From assembly GCF_000196615.1 (NCBI RefSeq), contig NC_014306.1, positions 3,286,001-3,350,000 of the forward strand: DNA of 64,000 bases, written 5' to 3'. This DNA comes from Erwinia billingiae Eb661. Lineage in GTDB: Bacteria > Pseudomonadota > Gammaproteobacteria > Enterobacterales > Enterobacteriaceae. Position numbers and translations under genes: made by a program. Within the stretch, counting starts at the first letter, position 1; each line of letters starts with the position of its first letter. This document shows, one piece after another, positions 11,143-21,013 of the stretch. The notes beneath the pieces were generated by a model. That model was not told the DNA's origin. It saw nothing but the letters and a program-made list of their open reading frames with translations, and made no database searches.

Positions 11143-14100
11143 GGTTTTTCGCGCTGTTTATCCATCGCCCCGTGGCGACGATTCTACTGACCATCGCCAT
11201 CCTGCTGGCGGGCGTATTGGGATTCAGGCTGCTGCCTGTCGCCCCACTGCCGCAGGTGGATTTCCCGGTGATCGTCATCAGTGCGTCGCTGCCCGGCGCC
11301 TCACCGGAAACCATGGCGTCGTCAGTGGCCACCCCGCTGGAACGCTCGCTGGGACGTATCGCGGGCGTCAGTGAAATGACCTCCACCAGCTCATTGGGCA
11401 GCACCCGCATCATCCTGGTATTCGACTACGATCGCGATATCAACGGTGCCGCGCGGGATGTTCAGGGCGCGATTAACGGCGCGCAAAGCCTGTTGCCTAC
11501 CGGGATGCCCAGCCGCCCTACCTACCGCAAGGCCAACCCTTCCGACGCCCCGATTATGATTATGGCGCTGACCTCGGACACCTATTCCCAGGGTCAGCTG
11601 TATGACTATGCCTCTACGCAGCTGGCGCAAAAGCTGTCGCAAATCGACGGTGTGGGTGACGTCACCGTGGGCGGCAGTTCACTGCCTGCGGTGCGTGTCG
11701 ACCTCAATCCGCAGGCGCTGTTTAATCAGGGCGTCTCGCTGGATGCGATTCGAGAAACCATCGCCAATGCCAACCAGCGCAGACCGCAGGGCGCGATTGA
11801 AGATCATCAGCAGCGCTGGCAACTGAAAACCAACGACGAGCTGCAAAAGGCGGCGGATTATCAGCCGCTGGTGGTGCATTACAATGCCGGCGCAGCAGTA
11901 CGTTTGCAGGATGTGGCTAACGTCACCGACTCGGTTCAGGACGTCCGCAACGCCGGGATGTCGAACGCCAAACCGGCAATCCTGTTGCTGATCCGCAAGC
12001 TGCCCGAAGCCAATATCATCGATACGGTTGACCGTATCCGCGCCGAAGTGCCTGAACTCAGCAATATCATTCCGGCCTCAATCCATCTGGAAATCGCCCA
12101 GGATCGCTCGCCCACAATCCGCGCCTCGCTGGCAGAGGTGGAACAGTCGCTGGCAATCTCGGTCGGGCTGGTGATCCTGGTGGTGTTTGCGTTTTTACGC
12201 TCGGGTCGCGCCACGCTTATCCCGGCGGTGGCCGTGCCGGTGTCGCTGATTGGCACCTTTGCCGCCATGTACCTGTGCGGCTTTAGCCTGAATAACCTGT
12301 CATTGATGGCATTGACCGTTGCCACCGGGTTTGTGGTGGATGATGCCATCGTGGTGCTGGAGAACATTTCCCGCCATGTGGAAGCGGGTATGAAGCCGCT
12401 GCAGGCCTCGTTACAGGGCGTGCGGGAAGTGGGTTTTACCGTGCTGTCGATGAGCCTGTCGCTGATTGCCGTTTTCCTGCCGTTGCTGATGCTTGGCGGT
12501 CTGATTGGCCGCTTCTTTAAGGAATTTGCCGTCACGCTGTCGGTATCAATAGCGATATCGCTGGTGATTTCCCTTACCCTGACGCCGATGATGTGCGCCA
12601 GGCTGCTGCGCGCGCATCCGCAACGCGAGCAAGGCCGGGTGCGGGGCTTTGGCCGCGTGCTCAACGCCATTCAGCAAGGCTACGGCCGCTCGCTGAACTG
12701 GGTGCTCAATCACTCCCGCTGGACGCTGCTGGTGTTTCTCGCCACCATCGGCCTGACGGTTTATCTGTATATCTCCATCCCGAAAACCTTTATGCCCGAG
12801 CAGGATACCGGCCGGGTGATGGGCTTTATTCAGGCCGATCAGAGCATTTCGTTCCAGGCGATGCGCGGCAAGCTGGAAGGCTTTATGAAGATTGTCCGCG
12901 ACGATCCGGCGGTGGAAAGCGTGGTCGGCTTTACCGGCGGCTCGCGCACCAACAGCGGATCGATGTTTATCTCCCTTAAGCCGTTAAGCGAGCGCAGTGA
13001 AAATGCGCAGGAAGTGATTGCCCGGCTGCGCATCAAGCTGGCCAAAGAACCTGGCGCGAGTCTGTATCTGATGGCGGTACAGGATCTGCGGGTGGGCGGA
13101 CGGGAATCGAACGCCGGGTATCAGTACACGCTGCTGTCAGACAATCTCGACGACCTGCGGATCTGGGAGCCGAAAATTCGCGAGGCTTTTGCGGCGCTGC
13201 CGGAGCTGGCGGATGTGAACTCCGATCAGCAGGATAAAGGCTCGGAAATGGCGTTGACCTACGATCGTGAAACCATGACCCGACTGGGCATTGACGTGAC
13301 GGATGCCAATAACCTGCTGAACAATGCCTTCGGCCAGCGGCAGATTTCCACCATTTATCAGCCGCTCAATCAGTACAAAGTGGTAATGGAAGTGGATCCG
13401 CGCTACACCCAGGACATCAGCTCGCTGGATTTGATGTACCTGATTAACAACGATGGCAAAGCCATTCCGCTCTCTTACTTTGCCAAATGGCTCCCGGCCA
13501 ACGCGCCGTTGTCGGTAAATCATCAGGGACTGTCGGCTGCCTCGACCATCTCCTTTAACCTGCCAGAAGGAGTGTCGCTTTCTCAGGCTTCCGATGCCAT
13601 TGACCGCAGCATGACCACGCTGGGCGTGCCGACCTCGGTGCGGGGCAGCTTTGCCGGTACTGCGCAAGCCTTCGAGCAAAGCCAGAACAGCCAGGTGTGG
13701 CTGATTATCGCCGCCATCGCCACGGTGTATATCGTGTTAGGCATCCTGTATGAAAGCTACGTGCATCCGCTGACCATCCTCTCCACGCTGCCCTCCGCAG
13801 GTGTGGGCGCGCTGCTGGCGCTGGAACTGTTTAGCGCGCCGTTCAGTCTGATTGCACTGATCGGCATTCTGCTGCTGATAGGTATCGTCAAAAAGAACGC
13901 CATCATGATGGTCGATTTTGCGCTGGAGGCGCAGCGTAACGGCAACCTGACCGCCCGCGAGGCGATTTTCCAGGCGAGCCTGCTGCGCTTCAGGCCAATC
14001 ATGATGACCACGCTGGCGGCGCTGTTAGGTGCCTTGCCGCTGGTGCTGACGTCCGGTGATGGGGCAGAACTGCGCCAGCCGCTGGGGATTACCATTGTCG

Positions 14101-14207
14101 GCGGGCTGGTGATGAGCCAGCTGTTAACGCTATACACCACGCCGGTGGTTTATCTGTATATGGATAAACTGCGTCGCCGGCCACGTCAGGAACTCGTCCA
14201 GTCATGA
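11139..14207 (+). CDS. mdtC: RND multidrug efflux transporter MdtC
   Basis: Second RND subunit of the MdtABC pump, 1,022 residues. It starts at a GTG overlapping the mdtB stop by 4 nt (GTGA), which implies translational coupling. The N-terminus [16 protein letters not shown] and the segment [22 protein letters not shown] match E. coli MdtC closely. It has two repeats of six membrane helices with large periplasmic domains after helices 1 and 7. Work in E. coli indicates that MdtC carries the drug-binding role while MdtB carries proton flow. The stop overlaps mdtD by ATGA. Confidence 0.97.
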   Translation: MRFFALFIHRPVATILLTIAILLAGVLGFRLLPVAPLPQVDFPVIVISASLPGASPETMASSVATPLERSLGRIAGVSEMTSTSSLGSTRIILVFDYDRDINGAARDVQGAINGAQSLLPTGMPSRPTYRKANPSDAPIMIMALTSDTYSQGQLYDYASTQLAQKLSQIDGVGDVTVGGSSLPAVRVDLNPQALFNQGVSLDAIRETIANANQRRPQGAIEDHQQRWQLKTNDELQKAADYQPLVVHYNAGAAVRLQDVANVTDSVQDVRNAGMSNAKPAILLLIRKLPEANIIDTVDRIRAEVPELSNIIPASIHLEIAQDRSPTIRASLAEVEQSLAISVGLVILVVFAFLRSGRATLIPAVAVPVSLIGTFAAMYLCGFSLNNLSLMALTVATGFVVDDAIVVLENISRHVEAGMKPLQASLQGVREVGFTVLSMSLSLIAVFLPLLMLGGLIGRFFKEFAVTLSVSIAISLVISLTLTPMMCARLLRAHPQREQGRVRGFGRVLNAIQQGYGRSLNWVLNHSRWTLLVFLATIGLTVYLYISIPKTFMPEQDTGRVMGFIQADQSISFQAMRGKLEGFMKIVRDDPAVESVVGFTGGSRTNSGSMFISLKPLSERSENAQEVIARLRIKLAKEPGASLYLMAVQDLRVGGRESNAGYQYTLLSDNLDDLRIWEPKIREAFAALPELADVNSDQQDKGSEMALTYDRETMTRLGIDVTDANNLLNNAFGQRQISTIYQPLNQYKVVMEVDPRYTQDISSLDLMYLINNDGKAIPLSYFAKWLPANAPLSVNHQGLSAASTISFNLPEGVSLSQASDAIDRSMTTLGVPTSVRGSFAGTAQAFEQSQNSQVWLIIAAIATVYIVLGILYESYVHPLTILSTLPSAGVGALLALELFSAPFSLIALIGILLLIGIVKKNAIMMVDFALEAQRNGNLTAREAIFQASLLRFRPIMMTTLAALLGALPLVLTSGDGAELRQPLGITIVGGLVMSQLLTLYTTPVVYLYMDKLRRRPRQELVQS

Positions 14208-15610
14208 ATACGCTTCCTTCCACCGTGCGCTGGCAACTGTGGATCGTTGCCTTCGGCTTCTTTATGCAGGCGCTGGATACCACCATCGTCAACACTGCCC
14301 TGCCCTCGATGGCGGTAAGCCTGAACGAGAACCCGCTGAATATGCATTCGGTGATCGTCTCCTATGTGCTGACGGTGGCGGTGATGCTGCCGGTCAGCGG
14401 CTGGCTGGCCGACCGGTTCGGGGTGAGGAACGTGTTCTTCAGCGCCATCATTCTGTTCAGCGTCGGCTCGCTGTTTTGCTCAATGGCCAGCTCGCTGGAT
14501 CAACTGATTATGGCGCGTGTGGTACAGGGCATTGGCGGCGCGATGATGGTGCCGGTCGGCAGGTTAACGGTGATGAAGCTGGTCCCGCGCGAGCAATATA
14601 TGGCGGCGATGACCTTTGTGACCTTGCCGGGCCAGGTCGGCCCGCTGCTCGGCCCGGCGTTGGGTGGCGTGCTGGTGCAGTACGCCAGCTGGCACTGGAT
14701 TTTCCTGATCAATATTCCGGTGGGCATCATTGGCGCCATTGCGACCCTGATGCTGATGAAAAATATGAGCCTGCCGCCACGTAAATTCGACTTTCTCGGC
14801 TTTATTCTGCTGGCCGCAGGGATGGCAACCTTAACGCTGGCCCTCGACGGCCAACGGGGCTTAGGGGTTTCGCCGCTGTTGCTCTGTCTGTTTATCCTGA
14901 TTGGCGTGTTCTCATTGCTGTTCTATCTGATGCACGCCCGAGGCAACGAGCGGGCGTTGTTCAGCCTGAAGCTGTTTGATAACCGCATCTATTCCATTGG
15001 GCTGTTAGGCAGTTTTACCGGTCGCATCGGTAGCGGCATGCTGCCGTTTATGACGCCGATCTTCCTGCAGGTGGGCATGGGATACACGCCGTTCCATGCC
15101 GGGCTGATGATGATCCCGATGGTCCTCGGCAATATGGGGATGAAGCGCATCGTGGTGCAGATCGTTAACCGCTTTGGCTACCGTAACGTGCTGGTGGGCG
15201 CCACCATTGGCCTGGCGCTGGTGGTGCTGTTATTCCCGGCGGTGGCATTGATGGGCTGGGATTACCTGCTGCCGGTCGTGCTGTTCCTGCAGGGCATGGT
15301 CAATGCCATTCGCTTCTCCTCGATGAATACCCTGACGCTGAAAGAGCTGCCGGACGATCTCGCCAGCAGCGGCAACAGTCTACTGTCGATGATCATGCAG
15401 CTGTCGATGAGTATCGGCGTGACGGTGGCCGGGCTGATGCTGGGGACCTTTGGTCATCAGGCGGTGACTGACAGCGCGGCGGTGCATCAGGCCTTTATTT
15501 ATACTTATCTGTGCATGGCGGTGGTGATCGTTCTGCCCGCGCTGGTGTTCTGGCGCGTGCCGCTGGATGTCAGTAAAAACGTGGTGTTGAGCCGCAAGAG
15601 GAAGTCTTAA
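14204..15610 (+). CDS. mdtD: major facilitator transporter MdtD
   Basis: Putative 14-helix DHA2-type major facilitator in the mdtABCD-baeSR operon, 468 residues. It begins [20 protein letters not shown]; helix 1 carries the DHA2 motif [11 protein letters not shown] and the loop after helix 2 carries motif A ([13 protein letters not shown]). In E. coli mdtD is not needed for MdtABC drug export, and later work there points to iron-citrate efflux; whether that holds here is unknown. ATG overlaps the mdtC stop by 4 nt and the stop overlaps baeS by one base (TAATG). Confidence 0.94.
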   Translation: MNTLPSTVRWQLWIVAFGFFMQALDTTIVNTALPSMAVSLNENPLNMHSVIVSYVLTVAVMLPVSGWLADRFGVRNVFFSAIILFSVGSLFCSMASSLDQLIMARVVQGIGGAMMVPVGRLTVMKLVPREQYMAAMTFVTLPGQVGPLLGPALGGVLVQYASWHWIFLINIPVGIIGAIATLMLMKNMSLPPRKFDFLGFILLAAGMATLTLALDGQRGLGVSPLLLCLFILIGVFSLLFYLMHARGNERALFSLKLFDNRIYSIGLLGSFTGRIGSGMLPFMTPIFLQVGMGYTPFHAGLMMIPMVLGNMGMKRIVVQIVNRFGYRNVLVGATIGLALVVLLFPAVALMGWDYLLPVVLFLQGMVNAIRFSSMNTLTLKELPDDLASSGNSLLSMIMQLSMSIGVTVAGLMLGTFGHQAVTDSAAVHQAFIYTYLCMAVVIVLPALVFWRVPLDVSKNVVLSRKRKS

Positions 15611-16995
15611 TGTTTGCAAAATTGCGTATCGGCATCACCGCCAAGCTGTTCGCGGCGATTTTTTCCACCTGCCTGCTGGTGCTGGTCACCATGCACTGGG
15701 GCGTGCGGCTGAGCTTTGAGCATGGCTTTATTGATTACATCAAGAAAGGCAACGAGCAGCGGCTGGTGATGCTGAGCGATGCGTTGTCCGATCAGTATGA
15801 GCAGCACGGCAACTGGGATTTCCTGCGTCACAATAACAAGCTGGTGTTTCAGATCCTGCATTCGCTGGAGCAAAATCCAGACTCCAACTCTCAGCTTCCG
15901 CCGCACGGCTGGCGGACACAGTTTTGGATTATCGATCAGCAATATCACGTGATGATTGGCCCGCGCGGCCCGGTGCCGCCCGAGGGGTCGCGCCGCAATA
16001 TCACCACCAGCGACGGGCACATTGTCGGTTGGGTGATCGGTTCGCCGCCTGAGCGCCTGACCCGCAGCGCGGATATCAACTTCGATCAGCAGCAGAAGCG
16101 CACCAGCTGGATCATCTCGGGGCTGGCGATGCTGCTGGCCGCGCTGGTCACCTGGCTGATGTCGCGGGGCTTGCTTGCGCCGGTTAAGCGGCTGGTGGAG
16201 GGCACCCATCAGCTGGCCGCCGGCGACTTTACCAGCCGGGTGCAGGCCAACAGCCGCGATGAACTGGGCCGGCTGGGGCAGGACTTTAACCGGCTGGCCA
16301 GTACGCTGGAGAAAAACGAGAGTATGCGCCGCGCCTTTATGGCCGATATCTCTCATGAGCTGCGGACGCCGCTGGCGATCCTGCGCGGTGAACTTGAAGC
16401 GATTCAGGACGGCGTGCGCAAGCTGACGCCGGAGTCGATTGTTTCCTTACAGGGAGAAGTCAGTACGCTGACCAAGCTGGTGGACGATGTGCATCAGCTT
16501 TCCCTGTCTGATGAAGGTGCCCTCGCTTATCGCAAATGCAAAACGGACCTGGTGCCGCTGGTGGAACTGGTGGCGAGCAACTTCAACGGCCGCTATCAGA
16601 GCCGTAATCTTTCGCTCGATCTCCGTCTGCCGGAGCAGGCTCCGCTGTTTGGCGATCCCGATCGCCTGATGCAGTTATTTACCAACCTGATGGAAAACAG
16701 CCTGCGCTATACCGATGCCGGCGGCGGTCTGACCGTCACGCTGGTGTCACAAGCGGACCAGCAGATCCTGCATTTCGAGGATACCAGTCCGGGGATCACC
16801 GACGAGCAGCGGCAGCAAATTTTCGAGCGATTCTTCCGTGCGGAAAGTTCGCGAAATCGTGCCAGCGGCGGCTCCGGGCTAGGGCTGGCTATCTGTCAGA
16901 ACATCGTTGAAGCTCACGACGGCAGCATTGTTGCGGACCACTCCGATGCCGGAGGACTGAAAATTACGGTACACTTACCCTGCAATACTAACTAA
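15610..16995 (+). CDS. baeS: envelope-stress sensor histidine kinase BaeS
   Basis: Inner-membrane sensor kinase of the BaeSR system, which senses envelope damage, indole, metals and similar signals. It has 461 residues with membrane segment 1 at about 12-32, a periplasmic sensor region, membrane segment 2 at about 158-178, a HAMP linker to about 232, and a DHp domain with phosphorylated His249 (MADISHELRTPLAIL). The ATPase domain has an N-box (LMENSLRY) and G-box (GGSGLGLAI). The start codon overlaps the mdtD stop. Unlike E. coli, where baeS and baeR overlap, a short gap holding a perfect palindrome separates them here. Confidence 0.96.
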   Translation: MFAKLRIGITAKLFAAIFSTCLLVLVTMHWGVRLSFEHGFIDYIKKGNEQRLVMLSDALSDQYEQHGNWDFLRHNNKLVFQILHSLEQNPDSNSQLPPHGWRTQFWIIDQQYHVMIGPRGPVPPEGSRRNITTSDGHIVGWVIGSPPERLTRSADINFDQQQKRTSWIISGLAMLLAALVTWLMSRGLLAPVKRLVEGTHQLAAGDFTSRVQANSRDELGRLGQDFNRLASTLEKNESMRRAFMADISHELRTPLAILRGELEAIQDGVRKLTPESIVSLQGEVSTLTKLVDDVHQLSLSDEGALAYRKCKTDLVPLVELVASNFNGRYQSRNLSLDLRLPEQAPLFGDPDRLMQLFTNLMENSLRYTDAGGGLTVTLVSQADQQILHFEDTSPGITDEQRQQIFERFFRAESSRNRASGGSGLGLAICQNIVEAHDGSIVADHSDAGGLKITVHLPCNTN

Positions 16996-17013
16996 AGAGG
17001 TGTGTCACCTCTT
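16995..17013 (+). promoter_or_regulatory. perfect palindrome at the baeS-baeR junction
   Basis: AAGAGGTG and CACCTCTT form a perfect 8-bp inverted repeat with a 3-nt loop, beginning on the last base of the baeS stop codon. The left arm is the only good purine-rich, ribosome-site-like stretch near baeR, so in mRNA the hairpin would hide it. There is no U-run, so it is not a standard terminator. Function is inferred only. Confidence 0.6.
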
Positions 17014-17022
17014 GTTAAGCAG

Positions 17023-17739
17023 ATGAGTGTTATGGAACAGGAAACGCTTGCCCCGCTGATTTTAGTGGTTGAAGACGAACCCAAACTTGGCCAGCTGATG
17101 GTGGATTATCTTCAGGCGGCCAATTATCGCACCCACCATCTTCTGCGTGGAGATGAGGTGCTGGACTGGGTAAAACAGACGCCGCCGGACATGATCCTGC
17201 TGGACCTGATGTTACCCGGCATGGATGGCCTGACGGTTTGCCGCGAAATTCGCCGTTTCTCCGATTTGCCGATCATGATGGTCACTGCCAAAACCGAAGA
17301 GATCGATCGTCTGCTTGGGCTGGAAATCGGTGCGGATGATTACATCTGCAAACCGTTCAGCCCGCGTGAAGTGGTGGCCAGGGTTAAAACCATTCTCAAA
17401 CGCTGCAAGCGGACGCCGGAAGAAGCGCAGAAAGCCTCACTGCTGGTCATCGATGAAAATCGCTTCCAGGCCAGTTGGGACCAGGGCCCACTCGATTTGA
17501 CGCCTGCTGAGTTTCGTCTGCTAAAGACGCTGGCTCAGGAGCCTGGCAAGGTGTTCTCCCGGGAAATGCTGCTTAACCATCTTTATGATGATTACCGCGT
17601 GGTCACCGACCGGACCATCGACAGCCATATAAAAAACCTGCGCCGTAAACTGGAGCTGCTGGATTCCGACCAGCCCTTTATCCGCGCGGTCTACGGTATG
17701 GGTTACCGCTGGGAAGCAGATGTCTGCCGTTTGATCTAG
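17023..17739 (+). CDS. baeR: envelope-stress response regulator BaeR
   Basis: OmpR-family response regulator that activates mdtABCD and other efflux genes when phosphorylated by BaeS. It has 238 residues from the ATG at 17023. The receiver domain has the acidic pair VVEDEP, phospho-acceptor Asp61 (ILLDLMLPG), Thr in VTAK and Lys in CKPFSP; the winged-helix DNA-binding domain ends [12 protein letters not shown]. Start choice: 17023 gives the same N-terminal length as E. coli BaeR, 17032 (MEQETLAP) is possible, and a GTG at 17002 lies inside the junction palindrome with no room for a ribosome site. A terminator follows about 50 nt after the stop. Confidence 0.95.
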   Translation: MSVMEQETLAPLILVVEDEPKLGQLMVDYLQAANYRTHHLLRGDEVLDWVKQTPPDMILLDLMLPGMDGLTVCREIRRFSDLPIMMVTAKTEEIDRLLGLEIGADDYICKPFSPREVVARVKTILKRCKRTPEEAQKASLLVIDENRFQASWDQGPLDLTPAEFRLLKTLAQEPGKVFSREMLLNHLYDDYRVVTDRTIDSHIKNLRRKLELLDSDQPFIRAVYGMGYRWEADVCRLI

Positions 17740-17788
17740 GTCAATTTACATTACCCGTCCCAACCTCTACAATTCCCGCAAATTTTGT

Positions 17789-17812
17789 AAGGCCGTCACT
17801 GACGGCCTTTAT
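17789..17812 (+). terminator. terminator of the mdtABCD-baeSR operon
   Basis: AAGGCCGT, loop CACTG, ACGGCCTT, then TATTGC. It is an 8-bp GC-rich stem with a weak U-run, about 50 nt after the baeR stop. It fits the end of the operon. Confidence 0.75.
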
Positions 17813-17866
17813 TGCTTTCAAACCTGATAACCATTGTTGAACGTTCTTTGCCCCTCCTGCACGCTC

Positions 17867-17993
17867 ATCCCCATTTGGATTTCGGGTTGCAGCAAGGCGG
17901 CAAGCAGCTTCATCCCCGGGAGCTTACTGAAGTAAGTGACTGGGGATGGAGCTGAGCAGCCAACGCAGCTGCAGCCCGAAAGACATTGGGGAT
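17867..17993 (+). repeat. ERIC element (127 bp) in the trhP leader
   Basis: Enterobacterial repetitive intergenic consensus element. It contains the hallmark core GGGAGCTTACTGAAGTAAG followed by TGACTGGGG, and the flanking GTTGCAGCAAGGCGGCAAG and GCAGCCAACGCAGCTGCAG blocks. The ends are inverted repeats: ATCCCCA at 17867 pairs with TGGGGAT ending at 17993, and TTTCGGGTTGCAGC pairs with GCTGCAGCCCGAAA (13 of 14). The length is exactly the classical 127 bp. It ends 19 nt before the trhP start, so it would be transcribed as a folded leader of that gene if the promoter lies upstream. Confidence 0.93.
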
Positions 17994-18012
17994 CCCTCAA
18001 GAGATACTCACG

Positions 18013-19407
18013 TTGAAACCGGAATTATTATCCCCCGCCGGCACCCTGAAAAACATGCGCTTCGCCTTCGCCTACGGCGCTGACGCCGTCTATGCCGGCC
18101 AGCCACGTTACAGCCTTCGGGTGCGTAATAACGAATTCAACCACGAGAACCTGGCGCTGGGCATTAACGAAGCGCATGCGCTGGGTAAGAAGTTTTATGT
18201 GGTGGTAAATATCGCGCCGCATAACGCCAAGCTGAAAACCTTTATTCGCGATCTGCGCCCGGTGATCGAGATGGGCCCGGACGCGCTGATCATGTCCGAT
18301 CCGGGCCTGATTATGCTGGTGCGTGACGCCTTTCCGCAGATGGACGTGCATCTTTCGGTGCAGGCTAACGCGGTGAACTGGGCAACGGTAAAATTCTGGC
18401 AGCAGATGGGCCTGACGCGCGTGATCCTTTCGCGCGAACTGTCTCTGGAAGAAATCGCCGAGATCCGTGAGCAGGTGCCTGAAATGGAGCTGGAGATTTT
18501 CGTGCACGGCGCGCTGTGCATGGCCTATTCAGGCCGCTGTCTGCTTTCCGGCTACATTAACAAACGCGATCCCAATCAGGGAACCTGCACCAACGCCTGC
18601 CGCTGGGAGTACAAGGTGCAGGAAGGCAAGGTGGATGATGTTGGGCAAATCGTGCAGCAATACCAGCCGATCCCGGTGAAGACCGTTGAGCCCACACTCG
18701 GCGCCGGTCAGCCAACTGACAAAGTCTATTTGATTGAAGAAGCGATGCGCCCTGGCGAACAGATGACCGCTTTCGAGGATGAGCACGGCACTTACATTAT
18801 GAACTCGAAAGACCTGCGCGCCGTGGCGCATGTTGGTCGTCTGACGCAAATGGGCGTGCATTCGCTGAAGATCGAAGGCCGCACCAAGTCGCATTACTAC
18901 TGCGCGCGCACCGCCCAGGTGTATCGCCGGGCAATTGATGATGCCGCGGCGGGCAAGCCGTTTGATGAGTCGCTGCTCGGCACGCTGGACGGTCTGGCGC
19001 ATCGCGGCTACACCGAGGGTTTCCTGCGCCGTCACACCCACGACAGTTACCAGAATTATGACTATGGCCATTCTGCCTCTGACCGTCAGCAATTCGTTGG
19101 TGAATTTACCGGTGAGCGTCGCGGAGACAAAGTGCTGGTTGAGGTGAAGAATAAGTTCAGCGTCGGCGACAATCTTGAGCTGATGACCCCAGCAGGAAAC
19201 GTTAATTTCGATCTGCCTGAGATGGTAAACACCAAGCTTCAGCCCACTCTCGTCGCGCCTGGCAACGGGCATTTTGTCTGGATCAGCGTGCCGGAAGATA
19301 TCGATCTGACGTTCGCACTGTTAATGCGTAACTTCCCGGATGCATCGGCAGAACCGGCGATCGATGCAGTTGGATCAACGGCTTACGCCGATCCGGCTGC
19401 CCGTTGA
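18013..19407 (+). CDS. trhP: tRNA 5-hydroxyuridine synthesis protein TrhP (YegQ)
   Basis: U32-family protein that takes part in prephenate-dependent formation of 5-hydroxyuridine at tRNA position 34. It has 464 residues. The start is a TTG at 18013 (LKPELLSPAGTLKNM), which matches the E. coli start MFKPELLSPAG and has AAGAG nine bases upstream; a TTG at 17986 inside the ERIC element is an alternative. Conserved Cys residues in the region HGALCMAYSGRCLLSGY and GTCTNACRWEY are the likely iron-sulfur ligands. The last 25 residues differ from the homologue. No terminator is seen before the cyaR promoter. Confidence 0.93.
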   Translation: MKPELLSPAGTLKNMRFAFAYGADAVYAGQPRYSLRVRNNEFNHENLALGINEAHALGKKFYVVVNIAPHNAKLKTFIRDLRPVIEMGPDALIMSDPGLIMLVRDAFPQMDVHLSVQANAVNWATVKFWQQMGLTRVILSRELSLEEIAEIREQVPEMELEIFVHGALCMAYSGRCLLSGYINKRDPNQGTCTNACRWEYKVQEGKVDDVGQIVQQYQPIPVKTVEPTLGAGQPTDKVYLIEEAMRPGEQMTAFEDEHGTYIMNSKDLRAVAHVGRLTQMGVHSLKIEGRTKSHYYCARTAQVYRRAIDDAAAGKPFDESLLGTLDGLAHRGYTEGFLRRHTHDSYQNYDYGHSASDRQQFVGEFTGERRGDKVLVEVKNKFSVGDNLELMTPAGNVNFDLPEMVNTKLQPTLVAPGNGHFVWISVPEDIDLTFALLMRNFPDASAEPAIDAVGSTAYADPAAR

Positions 19408-19471
19408 TTGTTCCAGACTGGATGGAAGGTCGCACCGGCTAGCGCAATAAAGTTACTTCGGGTTACTTTTA

Positions 19472-19514
19472 TTAGAATTTGATCACATAACCCCAGGCCT
19501 TTTCTGGCTAGAAT
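19472..19514 (+). promoter_or_regulatory. cyaR promoter with CRP-like site
   Basis: TTAGA-N6-TCACA at 19472-19487 has a perfect right half-site and a weaker left half-site for CRP. A -10 box TAGAAT lies at 19509-19514, placing the transcript start near 19521 and the CRP centre near -41.5, the class II arrangement. CyaR is known in E. coli to be activated by CRP-cAMP, so the layout supports the call. Confidence 0.75.
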
Positions 19515-19520
19515 GCGCCT

Positions 19521-19605
19521 TGTCAAAAACGAGAATTCGAAACGGCAGTCTTTATCAGGAACCACCTCCTTGGCCCGTCCGGCTCCCCCGGACGGGCTTT
19601 TCTTT
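19521..19605 (+). ncRNA. cyaR: CyaR small regulatory RNA
   Basis: Hfq-dependent sRNA that in E. coli represses ompX, nadE, luxS and yqaE by pairing near their ribosome sites. The defining conserved stretch CAGGAACCACCTCCTTGGCC, including the anti-Shine-Dalgarno seed ACCACCTCC, is present. The 3' end is a strong Rho-independent terminator: GCCCGTCCGG, loop CTCCC, CCGGACGGGC, then TTTTCTTTT. The length (about 85 nt) and the place directly downstream of trhP/yegQ match E. coli. The 5' half differs from E. coli, as expected for the less conserved part. The 5' end is estimated from the -10 box. Confidence 0.93.
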
Positions 19606-19701
19606 TGCCTGCGCGGCCTGGTTTTTCGTTGAGGGTGCAAAATGTGCTATAACTGAAGCACTTTTGGGCCTGAACGGGTCAGCACTGACGGGAAAACAGA
19701 C

Positions 19702-20601
19702 ATGGAACAACCAATTACGCTGGTGATACTGAACGGCAAAGGCGCAGGCAATGAAGACCTGCGTGAAGCCATTTTTACGCTGCGCAAGGAAGGTTATCCC
19801 ATTGAGATCCGCGTCACCTGGGAACACGGAGACGGCGAGCGTTACGTGCGCGAAGCCGTAGCAATTCAGGCTGAGACCGTGGTAGCAGGCGGCGGCGATG
19901 GCACCATCAATGAGATTGCCACGGCGTTGGCGAAACTCGACGCCTCACAGCGCCCGGTGTTGGGCATTATCCCGTTAGGCACCGCCAATGATTTTGCCAC
20001 CTCTGCCGGTATTCCGCAGGAGATGGAGAATGCGTTACGGCTGGCGATCGTCGGCAAAGCGACCCCGATCGATCTGGCACGGGTAAATCAGACGCACTAT
20101 TTCATCAATATGGCCACTGGTGGTTTTGGCACCCGCATCACTACCGAAACGCCGGAAAAGCTGAAATCCGCACTGGGTGGCGTCTCCTACTTTATTCATG
20201 GGCTAATGCGCATGGATACGCTGAAAGCAGACAGCTGCGAGTTAAGCGGCCCGGACTTCCGTTGGGATGGCGATGCATTGGTGATCGGCATCGGTAATGG
20301 ACGTCAGGCGGGTGGCGGTCAGAGGTTGTGCCCGGCCGCCCTGATCAATGATGGCAAGATTGAGGTCAGCATTGTCACCTCCAAAGAGATCCTGCCAACG
20401 CTGTTAAATTCGGTGATCGGGGGTGATGATGACAATCCCAATATCATTCGCGCCTCTCTGCCGTGGTTAGACATCACCGCGCCGCACGAGATGACTTTTA
20501 ACCTCGACGGCGAACCGCTGAGTGGAAAATCATTCCACATTGAAGTGATGCCCGCCGCCATCGCCTGCCGTCTGCCGCCGTCGTGCGAGCTGCTGGCATA
20601 G
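19702..20601 (+). CDS. yegS: lipid kinase YegS
   Basis: Diacylglycerol-kinase-family lipid kinase; the E. coli protein phosphorylates phosphatidylglycerol in vitro. It has 299 residues, identical in length to E. coli YegS. The nucleotide-binding loop GGGDGT is at residues 63-68, followed by the conserved PLGTANDFA segment; the C-terminal beta-sandwich includes [17 protein letters not shown]. The ATG is preceded by ACGGGAAAACAGAC, a weak ribosome site. A -10-like TATAAC lies near 19650. It follows cyaR as in E. coli, without the ogrK and yegR genes found between them there. Confidence 0.95.
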   Translation: MEQPITLVILNGKGAGNEDLREAIFTLRKEGYPIEIRVTWEHGDGERYVREAVAIQAETVVAGGGDGTINEIATALAKLDASQRPVLGIIPLGTANDFATSAGIPQEMENALRLAIVGKATPIDLARVNQTHYFINMATGGFGTRITTETPEKLKSALGGVSYFIHGLMRMDTLKADSCELSGPDFRWDGDALVIGIGNGRQAGGGQRLCPAALINDGKIEVSIVTSKEILPTLLNSVIGGDDDNPNIIRASLPWLDITAPHEMTFNLDGEPLSGKSFHIEVMPAAIACRLPPSCELLA

Positions 20602-20645
20602 GGTTAGGGTTTAGGGATAAGTTGCCTTCCTGGCTGGTGCCAAGG

Positions 20646-20768
20646 TCAGGGAGATTTGACCGCTGAGCGTTAGCAAGTTGTCTGGCTGATCGGGTGGTCT
20701 GCTCAGGGAGATTTGACTGCTGAGCGTTAGCAAGTTGTCTTGCTGATCTGGTGGTTTGCTCAGGAAGA
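20646..20768. repeat. 57-bp tandem repeat, two copies plus a partial third
   Basis: Units begin TCAGGGAGATTTGAC at 20646 and 20703, and a third start (TCAGGAAGAG) lies at 20760, giving an exact 57-bp period. The two full units differ at only a few positions. 57 is a multiple of three, so the reverse strand stays open through the repeats in two frames, but no start site or known protein is seen. Confidence 0.85.
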
Positions 20769-20857
20769 GCAGGGTGAACGCAAAGTCGCCGTGCACCCAT
20801 CCCTGGGGGCTCAGCAGCGGCATCCCTGCCGCTGATGCTTTGCTATCACCCTGCTCT
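20766..20857. repeat. 92-bp inverted-repeat element
   Basis: The ends AGAGCAGGGTGA and TCACCCTGCTCT are perfect 12-bp inverted repeats, extended by GCAAAG/CTTTGC after two mismatched bases. Inside is a second hairpin (AGCGGCA, loop TCCC, TGCCGCT). The segment CCCATCCCTGGGGGCT is the reverse complement of a block inside the 153-bp repeats downstream, so the elements look related. MITE- or BIME-like by structure; family name not known to me. Confidence 0.8.
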
Positions 20858-21013
20858 CCCTTCCCCTAAGCTTCATTGTTGCCTGTTTGATAAGGGCCAC
20901 ACAAATCAACATCTATACCCAAACCAACATCGTTATCCCTTCCCATGTCGCTGTTCATTTCGCCATCGACTTTCCGGTTGCCCTTGACCTGTGTATCCCC
21001 TCAATTAGCTCAC

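Noticed and set aside
20602..20625. Telomere-like GGGTTAGGGTTTAGGG after yegS
   Set aside because: Chance resemblance: two short units only in a bacterial chromosome, with no further array.
20498..20823. Reverse-strand ORFs with repeated 19-residue units
   Set aside because: They follow from the 57-bp tandem repeat period; they overlap the yegS 3' end or the palindrome and lack start signals.
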